A DNA stretch of 56,853 nucleotides, taken from NCBI GenBank assembly GCA_028873865.1, contig JAPPNI010000019.1, positions 3,945 to 60,797 of the forward strand. The letters run 5' to 3'. Source of the DNA: Chloroflexota bacterium (GTDB lineage: Bacteria; Chloroflexota; Dehalococcoidia; Bin125). Shown here piece by piece: positions 8,086 to 17,645 of the stretch (position 1 is the first letter of the stretch; each line of letters starts with the position of its first letter). The notes beneath the pieces are model-generated. The model saw only the letters and a program-made list of their open reading frames with translations. It was not told where the DNA came from and did not search any database. The translations under genes were made by a program, and so were the position numbers.

Positions 8086-9762
8086 ATGCTTGATTCGGCG
8101 ACTATTGATGCTCTGCGGAAGTCCCGTTCGGAGTGGGACGCTCGAGTAGATGCCGAGGGCCGTGAGCGGCCGGGACCATTCATGACTGTGTCATCGCGCC
8201 CGATTGAGCGGCTCTACGACGCCACCACCCTGGACGAGTCGGGTTGGGACGTTGAGAACGACCTGGGACTTCCGGGCGAATATCCGTTCACACGCGGCGT
8301 GCATCCAACCGGTTATCGCGGACGACCCTGGACGATCCGCATGTTCGCTGGCTTCGGTTCGGCCGAGGAAACCAATTCTCGCTTCAAGCGTCTGTTGGAT
8401 GACGGGCAGACCGGCCTGTCGATCGCCTTCGACATGCCCACCTTGATGGGCTACGACCACGACGACGACCTGGCGGCGGGTGAGTTCGGCAAATGCGGTG
8501 TGGCGGTGTCCTCGCTGGCCGACATGGAACTCCTCCTGGACGAGCTGCCGCTCGATCAGATCACGACGTCGATGACGATCAACTCGCCGGCCGCGCCGAT
8601 CTGGGCGATGTACATCGCCGCCGCCGAGCAACGAGGTATCGACCGCTCAAAACTCGGCGGCACCCTGCAGAACGACATCCTCAAGGAGTACATCGCACAG
8701 AACGAGTTCGTGTTCCCGCCGCGACCATCGATGAGGCTGGTGACCGATACGGTCGAGTTCGCGTCGGAGTACATGCCGCGCTGGAATTCGATTTCGGTCT
8801 CCGGCTATCACATCCGCGAGGCCGGCTCGACAGCGGCGCAAGAGCTGGCATTCACCCTCGCCGACGGGCTGGAGTACGTCCGCTGGGCTCAGGATCGCGG
8901 CCTGCATGTGGACGAGTTCGCGCCGCGGCTCTCGTTTTTTTTCAACTCACACAACGATTTTTTCGAAGAGATCGCCAAGTTCCGAGCGGCGCGCCGGATC
9001 TGGGCGCGGGAAATGCGCGAGACCTTCGGCGCCGAGAATCCGCGCTCGTGGTGGATGCGGTTCCACACCCAGACCGCCGGCGTCTCGCTGACCGATGTAC
9101 AACCGGAAGTGAATCTGCTTCGAGTCACAATCCAGGCGCTGGCCGCCGTGTTGGGCGGAACGCAATCGCTGCACACCGACGCCATGGACGAGGCCCTGGC
9201 GCTGCCGTCGGAGAAGGCGGCCCGGCTCGCGGTCCGTACCCAACAGGTGATCATGCACGAATCGGGAGCGATCAACACGGTCGACCCGCTGGGAGGCTCA
9301 TACTTCGTTGAACAGTTGACGAACGACCTGGAGCGTGAGGTCTACCAGTACTTCGAACAGATCGATGCGCTGGGCGGTGTGATCGCTTCGATTGAGACCG
9401 GCTACTTCCAGAAAGAGATCGCCGACGCCTCAGCGAGGTTCCAGCGAGAAATCGAACGCGGAGAGCGGACCATCGTCGGTGTCAATGACTTTGAGCTCGA
9501 GGAGCCGCTGGAGATTCCAATCCTCAAGATGGACCCCCAGGGCGAGGCCCGCCATCTGGAGCGTCTGCGCCGAACCCGCGCCGAGCGCGACCAGGACCAG
9601 GCCGAATCGGCGTTGACTGCGCTCGCCAATGTCTGCCGAGATCCTCGTGCGAACTCGATGCCGCAGATGCTCGACGCAGTGCGCAGCTACTGCACGCTGG
9701 GCGAGATAATGAACACGATGCGAGACGTCTTCGGCGAGCACCAGGAACACGTGGTGCTCTGA
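8086..9762 (+). CDS. B12-dependent acyl-CoA mutase, large (catalytic) subunit
   Basis: 558 aa. ATG chosen over the in-frame TTG at 8080 because GGGAG lies 6 nt upstream. The whole protein is the (beta/alpha)8 substrate-binding half of the methylmalonyl-CoA mutase family ([69 protein letters not shown]). The B12-binding domain is missing, as in two-subunit enzymes, and no small subunit is in the window. Phe87 and Gln205 occupy the positions that are Tyr89 and Arg207 in methylmalonyl-CoA mutase and Phe80 and Gln198 in isobutyryl-CoA mutase, so a branched or hydroxyacyl-CoA substrate is more likely. The CaiB/BaiF gene follows by 40 nt. Confidence 0.9.
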   Translation: MLDSATIDALRKSRSEWDARVDAEGRERPGPFMTVSSRPIERLYDATTLDESGWDVENDLGLPGEYPFTRGVHPTGYRGRPWTIRMFAGFGSAEETNSRFKRLLDDGQTGLSIAFDMPTLMGYDHDDDLAAGEFGKCGVAVSSLADMELLLDELPLDQITTSMTINSPAAPIWAMYIAAAEQRGIDRSKLGGTLQNDILKEYIAQNEFVFPPRPSMRLVTDTVEFASEYMPRWNSISVSGYHIREAGSTAAQELAFTLADGLEYVRWAQDRGLHVDEFAPRLSFFFNSHNDFFEEIAKFRAARRIWAREMRETFGAENPRSWWMRFHTQTAGVSLTDVQPEVNLLRVTIQALAAVLGGTQSLHTDAMDEALALPSEKAARLAVRTQQVIMHESGAINTVDPLGGSYFVEQLTNDLEREVYQYFEQIDALGGVIASIETGYFQKEIADASARFQREIERGERTIVGVNDFELEEPLEIPILKMDPQGEARHLERLRRTRAERDQDQAESALTALANVCRDPRANSMPQMLDAVRSYCTLGEIMNTMRDVFGEHQEHVVL

Positions 9763-9802
9763 GCGCCACGGGCGAACAGCAACCGCACGAGAGGAGCACA
9801 CC

Positions 9803-11029
9803 ATGGCCGGCCCACTCGACGGGATCAAGGTGCTGGAGTGCTCGACCTGGGGATTTGGGCCGATCGGCGGAATGATGCTCGGCGACCTCGGCGCCGACGT
9901 GATCAAGATTGAGTCGCCCTCCCGGCCCGATGCGGCGCGCTTCGTCGAGTCGGTGGCCGGCATCCCAAACATGATGCCGGACGGACACTCGGCGCTGTTC
10001 GAAGCCGTCAATCGCAACAAGCGATCGCTGGCGCTCGATCTAAAATCCGAGCGCGGACAAGAGATCTTCCGCGAACTGATCGTCGATACCGACGTATTCA
10101 TCGAAAACTATCGTCCAGGCACCTTCGAGAAGCTGGGCCTCTCAACAGACGCGCTCACGGAGATCAATCCCGGACTCATCCACGCGGCGACGGCCGGCTA
10201 TGGATTCAAGGGTGATGAGGCGCATCTGCCCGCGCTCGATGCCGTCGGACAGGCGCGCGGTGGCTTCATGTACTCAGGCGGCGGTCCCGACGACCCGCCC
10301 AACTGGAACACGCTGGGCATCGCCGACGTGATGGGCGCCACCTGCCTCGCCTACGGCTGCCTGGCGGCGATCGCCGGACGCGAGCTCAATGGGGGCAAGG
10401 GTCAGCGGATTGAGGTCTCCCACATCATGGCGACGATGTGGTTGCAGTTCTGGGGAATCAGCGTGGGTATGATGCAGGGCCTTGACCTCTGGCCCCGATT
10501 CGATCGATCGAAAGCGGCGAACCCCCTCTGGAATCTCTACCGCTGCGGCGACGACAAGTGGTTGATGCTGGGCATCCTCGAGGCTGAGCGCGATTGGGCC
10601 TCGTTCTGCCGAGCGATGGGACTGGACGAGATCATCGACGATGAGCGCTTCAAGACGTTGTCGGCAATGGGTCGCCATTGCCAGGAGCTGATCGCGCTGT
10701 TGGAGGACCGATTTGCCTCTGCCCCTCGAGATGAGTGGGAACAGCGGCTGCTCAAGGAATCGAACCTGATTTTCACCCGAGTGCAGCGGATCGGCGATCT
10801 GATCAGTGATCCGGCTGTGCTCGCCAACGATTACCTGGTGAGCCACGACCATCGACATTTCGGTCCGACTCAGACCCTGACGCATCCTGTCCTGCTCCAC
10901 GGTCAGCCGGCGACGCTGCGTCGAGATGCGCCTGAGTTGGGGGAGCATTCAGGTGAGGTGCTACAGGAGCGGCTGGGGTTGTCGGAGGAGGAGCTGGCGT
11001 CGTTGTCGGCTGAGGGTGTGATTGGCTAG
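9803..11029 (+). CDS. CaiB/BaiF family CoA-transferase
   Basis: 408 aa; GAGGAG (9791-9796) precedes the ATG. Class III CoA-transferase: LGDLGADVIKIESP near the N terminus, NRNKRSLALDLKSERG, ENYRPGTFEKLGL, and LPALDAVGQARGG with the likely catalytic Asp146 that forms the acyl-aspartyl intermediate. It probably moves CoA between acids without ATP. It lies 40 nt behind the mutase gene, so it may activate the acid that the mutase rearranges; the actual acids are not predictable. Confidence 0.88.
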   Translation: MAGPLDGIKVLECSTWGFGPIGGMMLGDLGADVIKIESPSRPDAARFVESVAGIPNMMPDGHSALFEAVNRNKRSLALDLKSERGQEIFRELIVDTDVFIENYRPGTFEKLGLSTDALTEINPGLIHAATAGYGFKGDEAHLPALDAVGQARGGFMYSGGGPDDPPNWNTLGIADVMGATCLAYGCLAAIAGRELNGGKGQRIEVSHIMATMWLQFWGISVGMMQGLDLWPRFDRSKAANPLWNLYRCGDDKWLMLGILEAERDWASFCRAMGLDEIIDDERFKTLSAMGRHCQELIALLEDRFASAPRDEWEQRLLKESNLIFTRVQRIGDLISDPAVLANDYLVSHDHRHFGPTQTLTHPVLLHGQPATLRRDAPELGEHSGEVLQERLGLSEEELASLSAEGVIG

Positions 11030-11050
11030 TCGCAGCAGCCAGTGGCAGGC

Positions 11051-11158
11051 GTAGGGGCGGCCCTTGTGGCCGCCCGTTCCGTGCGCTGCCGGCAGTTCGC
11101 CTTTGTCATTGACCGCTGCAAGGCAGCGAACACGGGCACCCACGAGGGGCGCCCCTAC
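11051..11158. repeat. MITE/REP-like element with 26-bp inverted ends
   Basis: The left end GTAGGGGCGGCCCTTGTGGC (continuing to 11076) and the right end (11133-11158, finishing GGGGCGCCCCTAC) are inverted copies that match at 22 of 26 positions. The 108-bp element has no ORF and sits between two convergent genes. The GTAGGGGC...GCCCCTAC ends resemble short non-coding repeats seen scattered in many bacterial genomes. It could also act as a bidirectional terminator. No target-site duplication is obvious. Confidence 0.7.
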
Positions 11159-11193
11159 AGAAGATGGATCTTGCAGCCGCCCTCTTCGGAGAG

Positions 11194-12420
11194 CTAGCGG
11201 CCGATGATCAGTGAGACCGAGGTCGTGCCAGAGCCGCCGATGTTGAGGGTCGCGGCTCGACTGGCGCCTTCGACCTGGTAGTCGCCGGCGTTGCCGGTGA
11301 CCTGTTTCCAGGCGTCAAGGGCCTGGCGGACGCCGGTCGCGCCGACCGGGTGACCGCCGCCGATCAGACCGCCAGACGGATTCATTGGAATCTCGCCGTT
11401 GAAGTCGATGCGACCGTCTTCGATTGCCTCGTAGCACTTGCCCGGCTCGGTGATGCCGAAGTGATCGATCGCCATGTAGTGGCTGGTCGTGAAGCAGTCG
11501 TGAGTCTCGATCGTGTCGAGGTCCTCGTGGCCGTCGATGCCGGCGCGGTCATAGGCGTCGGTGATCGCGCGGCGCGTGTGCGGGAGCACGTACTCGTCGC
11601 CCTGCGCCTGGGCGATCTTCTCGTCGAAGGTTAGTGCGGCCGTGTGGTGTCCCCAGCCCTGAAGGGTCGGCACGTCGGCGAGGTCGATGCCTCGCGCCTC
11701 GGCCCACTCGGCAGCTCGTTCTTCGTTGGCCAGGACCAGCGCGGCGGCGCCGTCGGTGATTTGCGAGCAGTCGCGCAGCAGCAGACGACCAGTGATCGGC
11801 GCGACGTACTTGCCTTCATCGAGGTCGGACGGCACATCGCCGAGCCACTTGCGAGTCTGCGCGACCGGGTTGCGCTGGGCGTTTTCGTAGTTGAGCTCAG
11901 CCAGACGCTGGAGATGCGCCGCTTCGAGGCCATAGCGCTCGTCGTAGACGTCGCCAAGACGGCCGAACAGCTTGGGGAAGGGCAGTTCGACGCCCTCGGC
12001 CTCGAGTTCGTACCAGCCGGCAGTACCGAGGAAATCGCCGCCTTCAACGGGGCTGACGGTCTTCATCTGCTCGACGCCGAGCACCAGGGCAGTGCCGTAG
12101 CGCTCGGCCTCGAGTTCGGCCGAGGCCATCAGAATCGAGATGCTGCCGGATGCGCAGGCGGCCTCGTGGCGGGACGTGGGCAGGCCGCCGAAGTCAGGAC
12201 TGATCTCGGCGAAGAAGCCGCCCATCTGTCCCTGCTTCGAATAGAGCTCGCCGGCGAAGTTGCCGACGTGCGCGGTGTCGATGTCGCCGGGCTCCATCGA
12301 AACGGCGTCGAGCGCGCCGAAGACCGCCTCGGACATCACGTCGCGCAGGTTGTGTTCTTCCTTGCGCCAGTTGCGGGCAAAGTCGGACTGGTATCCGCCG
12401 AGAATGTAGGTCTTGGGCAT
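11194..12420 (-). CDS. SCPx-type thiolase / acetyl-CoA acetyltransferase
   Basis: 408 aa; AGGAG precedes the ATG on the minus strand. Thiolase-fold condensing enzyme: HEAACASGS with nucleophile Cys89, ETHDCFTTSHYMAID, NPSGGLIGGGHPVGATG with the catalytic His, and NIGGSGTTS at the end where classical thiolases have a second Cys. That is typical of the SCP2/SCPx group, which often degrades branched or sterol side chains. Its usual DUF35 OB-fold partner is absent here. With the enoyl-CoA hydratase 60 nt upstream on the same strand it forms a beta-oxidation pair. Confidence 0.88.
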   Translation of the reverse strand: MPKTYILGGYQSDFARNWRKEEHNLRDVMSEAVFGALDAVSMEPGDIDTAHVGNFAGELYSKQGQMGGFFAEISPDFGGLPTSRHEAACASGSISILMASAELEAERYGTALVLGVEQMKTVSPVEGGDFLGTAGWYELEAEGVELPFPKLFGRLGDVYDERYGLEAAHLQRLAELNYENAQRNPVAQTRKWLGDVPSDLDEGKYVAPITGRLLLRDCSQITDGAAALVLANEERAAEWAEARGIDLADVPTLQGWGHHTAALTFDEKIAQAQGDEYVLPHTRRAITDAYDRAGIDGHEDLDTIETHDCFTTSHYMAIDHFGITEPGKCYEAIEDGRIDFNGEIPMNPSGGLIGGGHPVGATGVRQALDAWKQVTGNAGDYQVEGASRAATLNIGGSGTTSVSLIIGR

Positions 12421-12480
12421 CGTTGCTCCTGGGTCACTCCAGATGGCCGGTGTCTTCGAGGCAGGATATCAGGGCAGCAC

Positions 12481-13308
12481 CTAGTACCCCCGAAACACGG
12501 ACGGGCGCTTCTCCCGCCAGCTTCGACGTCCCTCATCTGCGTCGTCGGTGAAGCGATAGCGGTCCGAAACCTGCACCTCATGCGCGAGGCTGTCCTTGAG
12601 CGAGTGTTCGGAGGAGTAGTCGATCATCTCCTTGAAGGCGGAGACGTTGAGCGTCGGTAGCTTGGTCAGGTTGTCAATATAGGTAGCTGCCTCGCGATCA
12701 AAATCCTCGAGCGGCCAGACGCGGTTTGCCCAACCGCATTGCAGGGCCTCCTCGGCGAACATGTGCCGGCCGGTCATGAGCAGTTCAAGCGCTCGTCCAC
12801 GACCCATGATCCGGGGCGCAAACCAGGTCGTGCCGCCATTCATCCCGATCGCCCGCTGCGCCCGATGATCTCCGACCTCAATATTGTCCGCGCAAAGACG
12901 AATGTCGCAGGCGCAGGCGATCTCCCACCCGTGACCTAGCGCCCAGCCGTTGATCAGCGCCACCACCGGTTTCTTCAACTCACGGAGCGAGATCAGGAAC
13001 GGATGATGAACCGTGATCGAGGAGTCGATTCCCGGCGTGGGTTCCATGCCGTAGAGGTCGTCGCCGGAGCAGAACGCCTGCTGACCCGTACCGCGCAGCG
13101 AGACGACCCGGATGTCCGGTCTCGCTGCCGCGAAGTCGACCAATGCCTGCATCTCCCGAAGTAGTCGGTAGGAGAGCGCATTCAATCGCTCGGGACGGTT
13201 CATGATGATCGAGAGCACGCCACCGTCCGTAATCTCCCAGATCGTGACCTGCCATTCGCCGTCGGTGAGCGGTGTCGGTGCTTCCGGCCAGGCGTCGTGG
13301 TTCGACAT
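12481..13308 (-). CDS. Enoyl-CoA hydratase/isomerase (crotonase family)
   Basis: 275 aa from MSNHDAW; GGAAAGG lies upstream of this ATG, and an in-frame extension to 13362 has no site. Crotonase features: IIMNRPERLNALS, the oxyanion loop FCSGDDLYGM, NGWALGHGWEIACACDIRL, and MNGGTTWFAPRIMGRGRALE. It would hydrate or isomerise an enoyl-CoA ester. First gene of a two-gene operon with the thiolase (60-nt gap). Confidence 0.87.
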   Translation of the reverse strand: MSNHDAWPEAPTPLTDGEWQVTIWEITDGGVLSIIMNRPERLNALSYRLLREMQALVDFAAARPDIRVVSLRGTGQQAFCSGDDLYGMEPTPGIDSSITVHHPFLISLRELKKPVVALINGWALGHGWEIACACDIRLCADNIEVGDHRAQRAIGMNGGTTWFAPRIMGRGRALELLMTGRHMFAEEALQCGWANRVWPLEDFDREAATYIDNLTKLPTLNVSAFKEMIDYSSEHSLKDSLAHEVQVSDRYRFTDDADEGRRSWREKRPSVFRGY

Positions 13309-13450
13309 CGGTCGGCCTTTCCGTGGTGGCGCGAAGTTGAATCGGATTCCAGTCGATGGCAAGTCTAGAGCGGCGCGTGAAGCGACCGTAAAACCGTATA
13401 GATTTGATCACCGCGTACTCGCCGGGCAACGGCGGTGATAGGGCCGATGC

Positions 13451-13456
13451 GTACAC
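13451..13456 (+). promoter_or_regulatory. -10 box TACACT near the start of the Ig-like protein gene
   Basis: TACACT lies 10 nt before the ATG at 13467, which has no ribosome binding site; it is one of several start codons in this window placed right behind a -10 box, suggesting a leaderless or nearly leaderless transcript. Confidence 0.35.
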
Positions 13457-13466
13457 TGATTTTGTA

Positions 13467-15113
13467 ATGATCGGCCCTCGGAGCCGTCGCCGGATGCGGT
13501 TAACCGCCCTGTGTGCTGTGTTGTTGCTGACGACATTGGCATCGTCAGCGTGGCCTGGAGAGGCGGACGCGTCCTCTCAACGTGTACTGTCCGTGACAGC
13601 ATCTCCAAGGACGGTCGAGGCACGCGGTGGCGAGTCTCGGATCACGGTCCGTATCACTGCCGAAGCCGCTGGAGACCAGGCCCGAGTCTCACTCTCGACC
13701 GAACTCGGCGCCTTCGGATCAGCCAGCGGCCCCCCCGCGATTGTCGATCGGCTGGATGACGTCGGCAACGACATGCTGGGCGCCTCAGTGATTCTTGTCG
13801 GCGACGGGCGGCCTGGAACAACCGTAGTGCGGGCGCAAGTCGGTTCGCTGGTTGATACCGTCACCATTCGATTTGTTGGCCCAACAACAACGATCCGGCT
13901 CGACCAGCCAGCCCACCGATCGCGGCTTGACGCCTCGGAGTCGCATAGGGTTCGCTTGGTTGCTACCGACAGCACCGGGCTTCCGGCGCCCTCAGCGCGG
14001 ATCTCGTTGCAATTAGTCGATGCCCCAGAGGCGGCCACGTTGCGCAGCGGCGCCGTGTCAACGACGACGTCACTGTCGGTGACCGCGAATCAAAACGGGG
14101 AGGCAACCGTCTTCCTCTCGTCCGACCCGGGCAATGTGACGATCACCGCGACCAGCGGCAGCGCCTCGCTGACGATGAGGTTCCAGATCTACGGCGCACC
14201 CGAGCTCCTGCGGCTGGTGCCGGTCTCAGAGACAGCGATCGAGGTTGGCAGCGTCGGGGCGCCTGGCTCAATCCAGGTGCTGCTTCAGGATGAGCGAGGC
14301 CAGGGCGTGCCCAACGAGCGAATCGTGTTCAGCGCCGAGGGCGGACTGGTGGTTCGCTGGGATGGCGACGCCGAATCACAGATCACCGACGATTCCGGAA
14401 CAGCGCGGGTGCATCTGGATAGCGAAAGCGCGCGCCTCGGGCTGGCCAAGGTGACGGCGACATGGTTCGGCGGAGGAGCCAACCTCGCTGACAGCCTGAC
14501 GATCCGCGTGACCGGTCCGCCCGCGTCGCTCTACCTCTGGGCCGAAGTCACTCGCGCCGCGGTCGACGAAGTGCTGATCGAAGAGTTCGCATCGTCTACG
14601 ACATATCGTCTACACGCCGAAGTACTCGATCGGCTCGGCCAACGCGTGGCTGGCGCATACCGGGTTCGATGGTGGCCGGTCGTCTCCCGAGCCGGCGCTC
14701 AGGCATATCCGCAGGTCAGTGAGACTCAGAGCGGGGTAGCGACCGCATTCTTCGACCTCCAGCACATCGACGGACGGCCGCACCCGGAATCCACATCGGT
14801 TCAGGCCTGGCTGATCGCCAAAGCCCAGATCAACAACAACGGGCTGATCGCCAACCTGCTCGGTGAGGGCGAGCCGCTGCGTGCGCGCTGGAACGATCTC
14901 AACTGGCTGGGACCGGAGACCACCATCAGCGAGGCCGTCGCCGATATTGCCGATGTCGTCTCGGCGGCCTGGCGGCGCACGGAAAGTGGAGGCTGGCAGG
15001 CCTGGTTCACTGCCGATGTACCAGGCGCAGTTGACTTCGCTCTGAGTCCCGGCGACAACTTCTATCTCGTTCTGCGCTCGGCTGCACTGCTCGAGCATGT
15101 TGAGCGCCGCTAG
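13467..15113 (+). CDS. Large secreted protein with Ig-like (invasin/Big-type) repeats
   Basis: 548 aa from ATG 13467 (alternative ATG 13494, with GGAG upstream). Basic n-region and hydrophobic core at residues 12-28 form a signal peptide. Several ~90-residue beta-sandwich repeats follow, with Big-type wording such as VTASPRTVEARGGESRITV, VRLVATDSTGLPAPSARIS and QVLLQDERGQGVPNERIVFSAEGG. The last ~75 residues (WNDLNWLGPETTISEA...GWQAWFTAD...LSPGDNFYLVL) are the module found in the LytM-like protein and in the beta-helix protein next door. Surface or extracellular structural role inferred; no enzyme motif. It may be co-transcribed with the beta-helix gene, which starts 37 nt later. Confidence 0.78.
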   Translation: MIGPRSRRRMRLTALCAVLLLTTLASSAWPGEADASSQRVLSVTASPRTVEARGGESRITVRITAEAAGDQARVSLSTELGAFGSASGPPAIVDRLDDVGNDMLGASVILVGDGRPGTTVVRAQVGSLVDTVTIRFVGPTTTIRLDQPAHRSRLDASESHRVRLVATDSTGLPAPSARISLQLVDAPEAATLRSGAVSTTTSLSVTANQNGEATVFLSSDPGNVTITATSGSASLTMRFQIYGAPELLRLVPVSETAIEVGSVGAPGSIQVLLQDERGQGVPNERIVFSAEGGLVVRWDGDAESQITDDSGTARVHLDSESARLGLAKVTATWFGGGANLADSLTIRVTGPPASLYLWAEVTRAAVDEVLIEEFASSTTYRLHAEVLDRLGQRVAGAYRVRWWPVVSRAGAQAYPQVSETQSGVATAFFDLQHIDGRPHPESTSVQAWLIAKAQINNNGLIANLLGEGEPLRARWNDLNWLGPETTISEAVADIADVVSAAWRRTESGGWQAWFTADVPGAVDFALSPGDNFYLVLRSAALLEHVERR

Positions 15114-15138
15114 CCGCTGCGAACATCGATATCCGGCC

Positions 15139-15144
15139 TAAAGT
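15139..15144 (+). promoter_or_regulatory. -10 box TAAAGT, leaderless start of the beta-helix gene
   Basis: TAAAGT ends 6 nt before the GTG at 15151, the same spacing as other leaderless-looking starts in the window. Confidence 0.35.
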
Positions 15145-15150
15145 GACGTG

Positions 15151-17589
15151 GTGAAGCTCTGCCTGACCGTTGCTGTCGTCGCCGTCGCCTGCGCGATCTT
15201 CGGGATGTCGGCGCTGGGCCAGTCGACCAACCAGTGGCTCGTCGAATCGGACGCCGACCGGGGGGACGGCAGCCTGCGCTGGGCGATCGAGCGCGCCAAC
15301 GACTCCCCCGGTGATGACCGCATCCGCTTTGCCTCGGCGATGACCATCCGACTACGCTCGCCCCTTCCTGAACTGGCCGACGCTGGCATCACGATCGACG
15401 GCTCCAATGGGGACGCCTCACCGCAGGTGCGGCCCGGAGTATGGCTGGACGGCTCTTCAGCGGGGGACGCGGCAGGGTTGGAGCTGGTTGAGCCGGGGGC
15501 AACCATACGCGGCTTGGGAATCGGCGGCTTTCATCGCTACGGGATCGGCGTGATCGGCGCGGATGCAAGGGACGCCACGATCGAAGGCAACTGGATTGGT
15601 CTGCACGCCGACGGCCGCGCTTCGGCCAATCGTTTGAGCGGCGTCGCCGTCATTGGAGGCGCGCAGGGAGCGCGCGTGATCAACAACCGGATCGGCGGCA
15701 ACAGCGTGCCACAGCGCACTGGCCATGGCATCGTGGTTGGCGGTGGCGGCAGCGTCGACGCAATCCTGTCGGGCAACGTGCTGGGCATAGGTGCAGACGG
15801 CTCGCCGCTGCCCAACGATGATGGCATCCTCGTCGTCGATTCGGCCCAGGCGAGGATCCGTCAGAACACGATCGGCAACAGCGCCGTCGCGGGAATTGAG
15901 CTGCGAGAGACGCGTCTCCTGGTCACGGTCGACGCGAACCGGATCGGCATCAGGAGCAACGGCGCGTTGGCGCCGAATGACGTTGGCATATTCCTCGGCC
16001 CCAGATCGGCGAACGCCGAAATCGGCGCTTCCGAGGCGAATCTGATCGCGGGGAATCGGGTGGGCATAGCCGTCGAACAGGGCGCCCGTGAAGCGCTGAT
16101 CGAGGACAACTGGATCGGCTTGGTGCCTCGCGATGGAGCGCTAGCCATATCGGATGCGAAGCTCCCCAATGCGATCGTGCGGCCCAATCGAGATCGAGGC
16201 ATTTCCGTCATCGCCGGTGCGGCCGAGATCAGGTTGCGCAACAACTACGTCGCCGCGGGCGAGTTCGGCATCGTCGTCGCCGATCCGATCACGACCCGCG
16301 TCAGCTTGACCCGGAACGTCGTCGCCGGTGCTCGCGACGGACCCACCGAAGCGGCAATCGACGTGCGATCGGGGACCGAACTCACCATCGGCGGTGAGGA
16401 AGGGTTCGGCAATCACGTCTGCGGTGCCGAATTCGGCATTCGGCTGGCCGACACGGAAGAAGCCACGGTCGACTCGAATGCGATCGGCGTCAGCGCGGCA
16501 ACTCGAGTCAGGTTCGACAGCGATGCCCGGCTACTCTGGGCGATTCGGCTTGACGACGGCGTAGTGCGTGCTCGCGTTCGCAACAACCGGATCGGCGACG
16601 CTGAGCGCGCGGGCATATCGGTTGTTGGGTCCGCTTCTCGGGACAACTCCCTGGTTGGCGACGTTTCATCGGACAGTTCACTGGGACAGAATCAGTTCAG
16701 CGGTAATGGCCTCGATATCGACCTGGGTGGAGACGGCCGCACGGCCAACGATGCCCGTGACCGGGATCGCGGTCCCAACGACCTGCTCAATCACCCGGTC
16801 ATTCTCGATCACACGATCAGGAAGATCAGTGATCGCATCTTCCACTCGACGTACAGCGGAACGGCGACCCCTGGAAGCCGGGTCTACATCTTCGAACGTT
16901 CTGGCTCGTCCGAGCGACGCTTGACCAGGAGCCAGCCGACCAGGAGCAGTGGCAAGTGGACCATCACCATACCGGGGATCCCGACCGGCACCGTGAGGGC
17001 GCTCGCCAAGACATCCGTGGGTGCGACATCCGAGTTCTCGCCATCGTTCCTGCCCTCACAGCGACTCAGGTTGAGGCCCGGCGCCAATTGGATCGCCTGG
17101 ACCGGTCCGCCGATGAGCACTGAAGAGGCGATGTCTCCGCTACTGCCTTGGATCGAGGCCGCCTGGGTCTGGAGGTCGTCGGACAGCCGATGGCAGGGAT
17201 GGTCACCCTGGGCTCCGCCCCTGGCCGCTGGCAACCAAGGCAGCCTGCAAACCCTCGAGACCGGCGACGTTGTCAGGTTGCAGCTGTCGCCGCAGGCATC
17301 AGGTGACTTCTTCGTGCCGGCCGGAGGAGCGCTTGAGCGCCTGAATGTGATTCAGCTGAAGCAGGGATACAACAGCGTCACCTGGCTGGGAGGGAACGTC
17401 GATGCTCTCGAAACCCTGTCAGCGCTCGATGCCGCACAGCCTGACCTGATTGGCACCGTCTGGCAGTGGGACGGCGACTCGTGGGAGCTGATCTGGCCGC
17501 ATTTGCGAGGCGCGTGGGATCCTGGACCGTGGATGTTCCCGGTGCTCTGGATTCGGGCCGTCAGAGACGGGGAACTGTCACTGCCGTAA
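15151..17589 (+). CDS. Secreted right-handed parallel beta-helix protein
   Basis: 812 aa. GTG at 15151 chosen (an adjacent GTG at 15148 is possible) because it gives MKLCLTVAVVAV as a normal signal peptide. Residues about 30-560 are parallel beta-helix coils marked by repeated N.IG motifs (NWIG, NRIG, NVLG, NTIG), as in CSLREA/NosD-like secreted proteins; DRGDGSLRWAIERAN is the typical cap motif. A beta-sandwich follows (about 575-635), then two copies of the GxNxxxWxG module (GANWIAWTGP and GYNSVTWLGG). Carbohydrate or surface binding is plausible; no catalytic site can be named. Confidence 0.82.
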   Translation: MKLCLTVAVVAVACAIFGMSALGQSTNQWLVESDADRGDGSLRWAIERANDSPGDDRIRFASAMTIRLRSPLPELADAGITIDGSNGDASPQVRPGVWLDGSSAGDAAGLELVEPGATIRGLGIGGFHRYGIGVIGADARDATIEGNWIGLHADGRASANRLSGVAVIGGAQGARVINNRIGGNSVPQRTGHGIVVGGGGSVDAILSGNVLGIGADGSPLPNDDGILVVDSAQARIRQNTIGNSAVAGIELRETRLLVTVDANRIGIRSNGALAPNDVGIFLGPRSANAEIGASEANLIAGNRVGIAVEQGAREALIEDNWIGLVPRDGALAISDAKLPNAIVRPNRDRGISVIAGAAEIRLRNNYVAAGEFGIVVADPITTRVSLTRNVVAGARDGPTEAAIDVRSGTELTIGGEEGFGNHVCGAEFGIRLADTEEATVDSNAIGVSAATRVRFDSDARLLWAIRLDDGVVRARVRNNRIGDAERAGISVVGSASRDNSLVGDVSSDSSLGQNQFSGNGLDIDLGGDGRTANDARDRDRGPNDLLNHPVILDHTIRKISDRIFHSTYSGTATPGSRVYIFERSGSSERRLTRSQPTRSSGKWTITIPGIPTGTVRALAKTSVGATSEFSPSFLPSQRLRLRPGANWIAWTGPPMSTEEAMSPLLPWIEAAWVWRSSDSRWQGWSPWAPPLAAGNQGSLQTLETGDVVRLQLSPQASGDFFVPAGGALERLNVIQLKQGYNSVTWLGGNVDALETLSALDAAQPDLIGTVWQWDGDSWELIWPHLRGAWDPGPWMFPVLWIRAVRDGELSLP

Positions 17590-17610
17590 GCCTGCTTCTG
17601 CCTACCCTGA

Positions 17611-17637
17611 GATTCGAAGCCTTCGGCTCCGAACCAA
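17611..17637. terminator. Bidirectional hairpin between convergent genes
   Basis: TTCGAAGCC (17613-17621) pairs imperfectly with GGCTCCGAA (17625-17633) across a 3-nt loop between two converging genes, with flanking AGATT/AATCT extending the stem. No T tract on either side. Confidence 0.35.
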
Positions 17638-17645
17638 TCTCGTCC

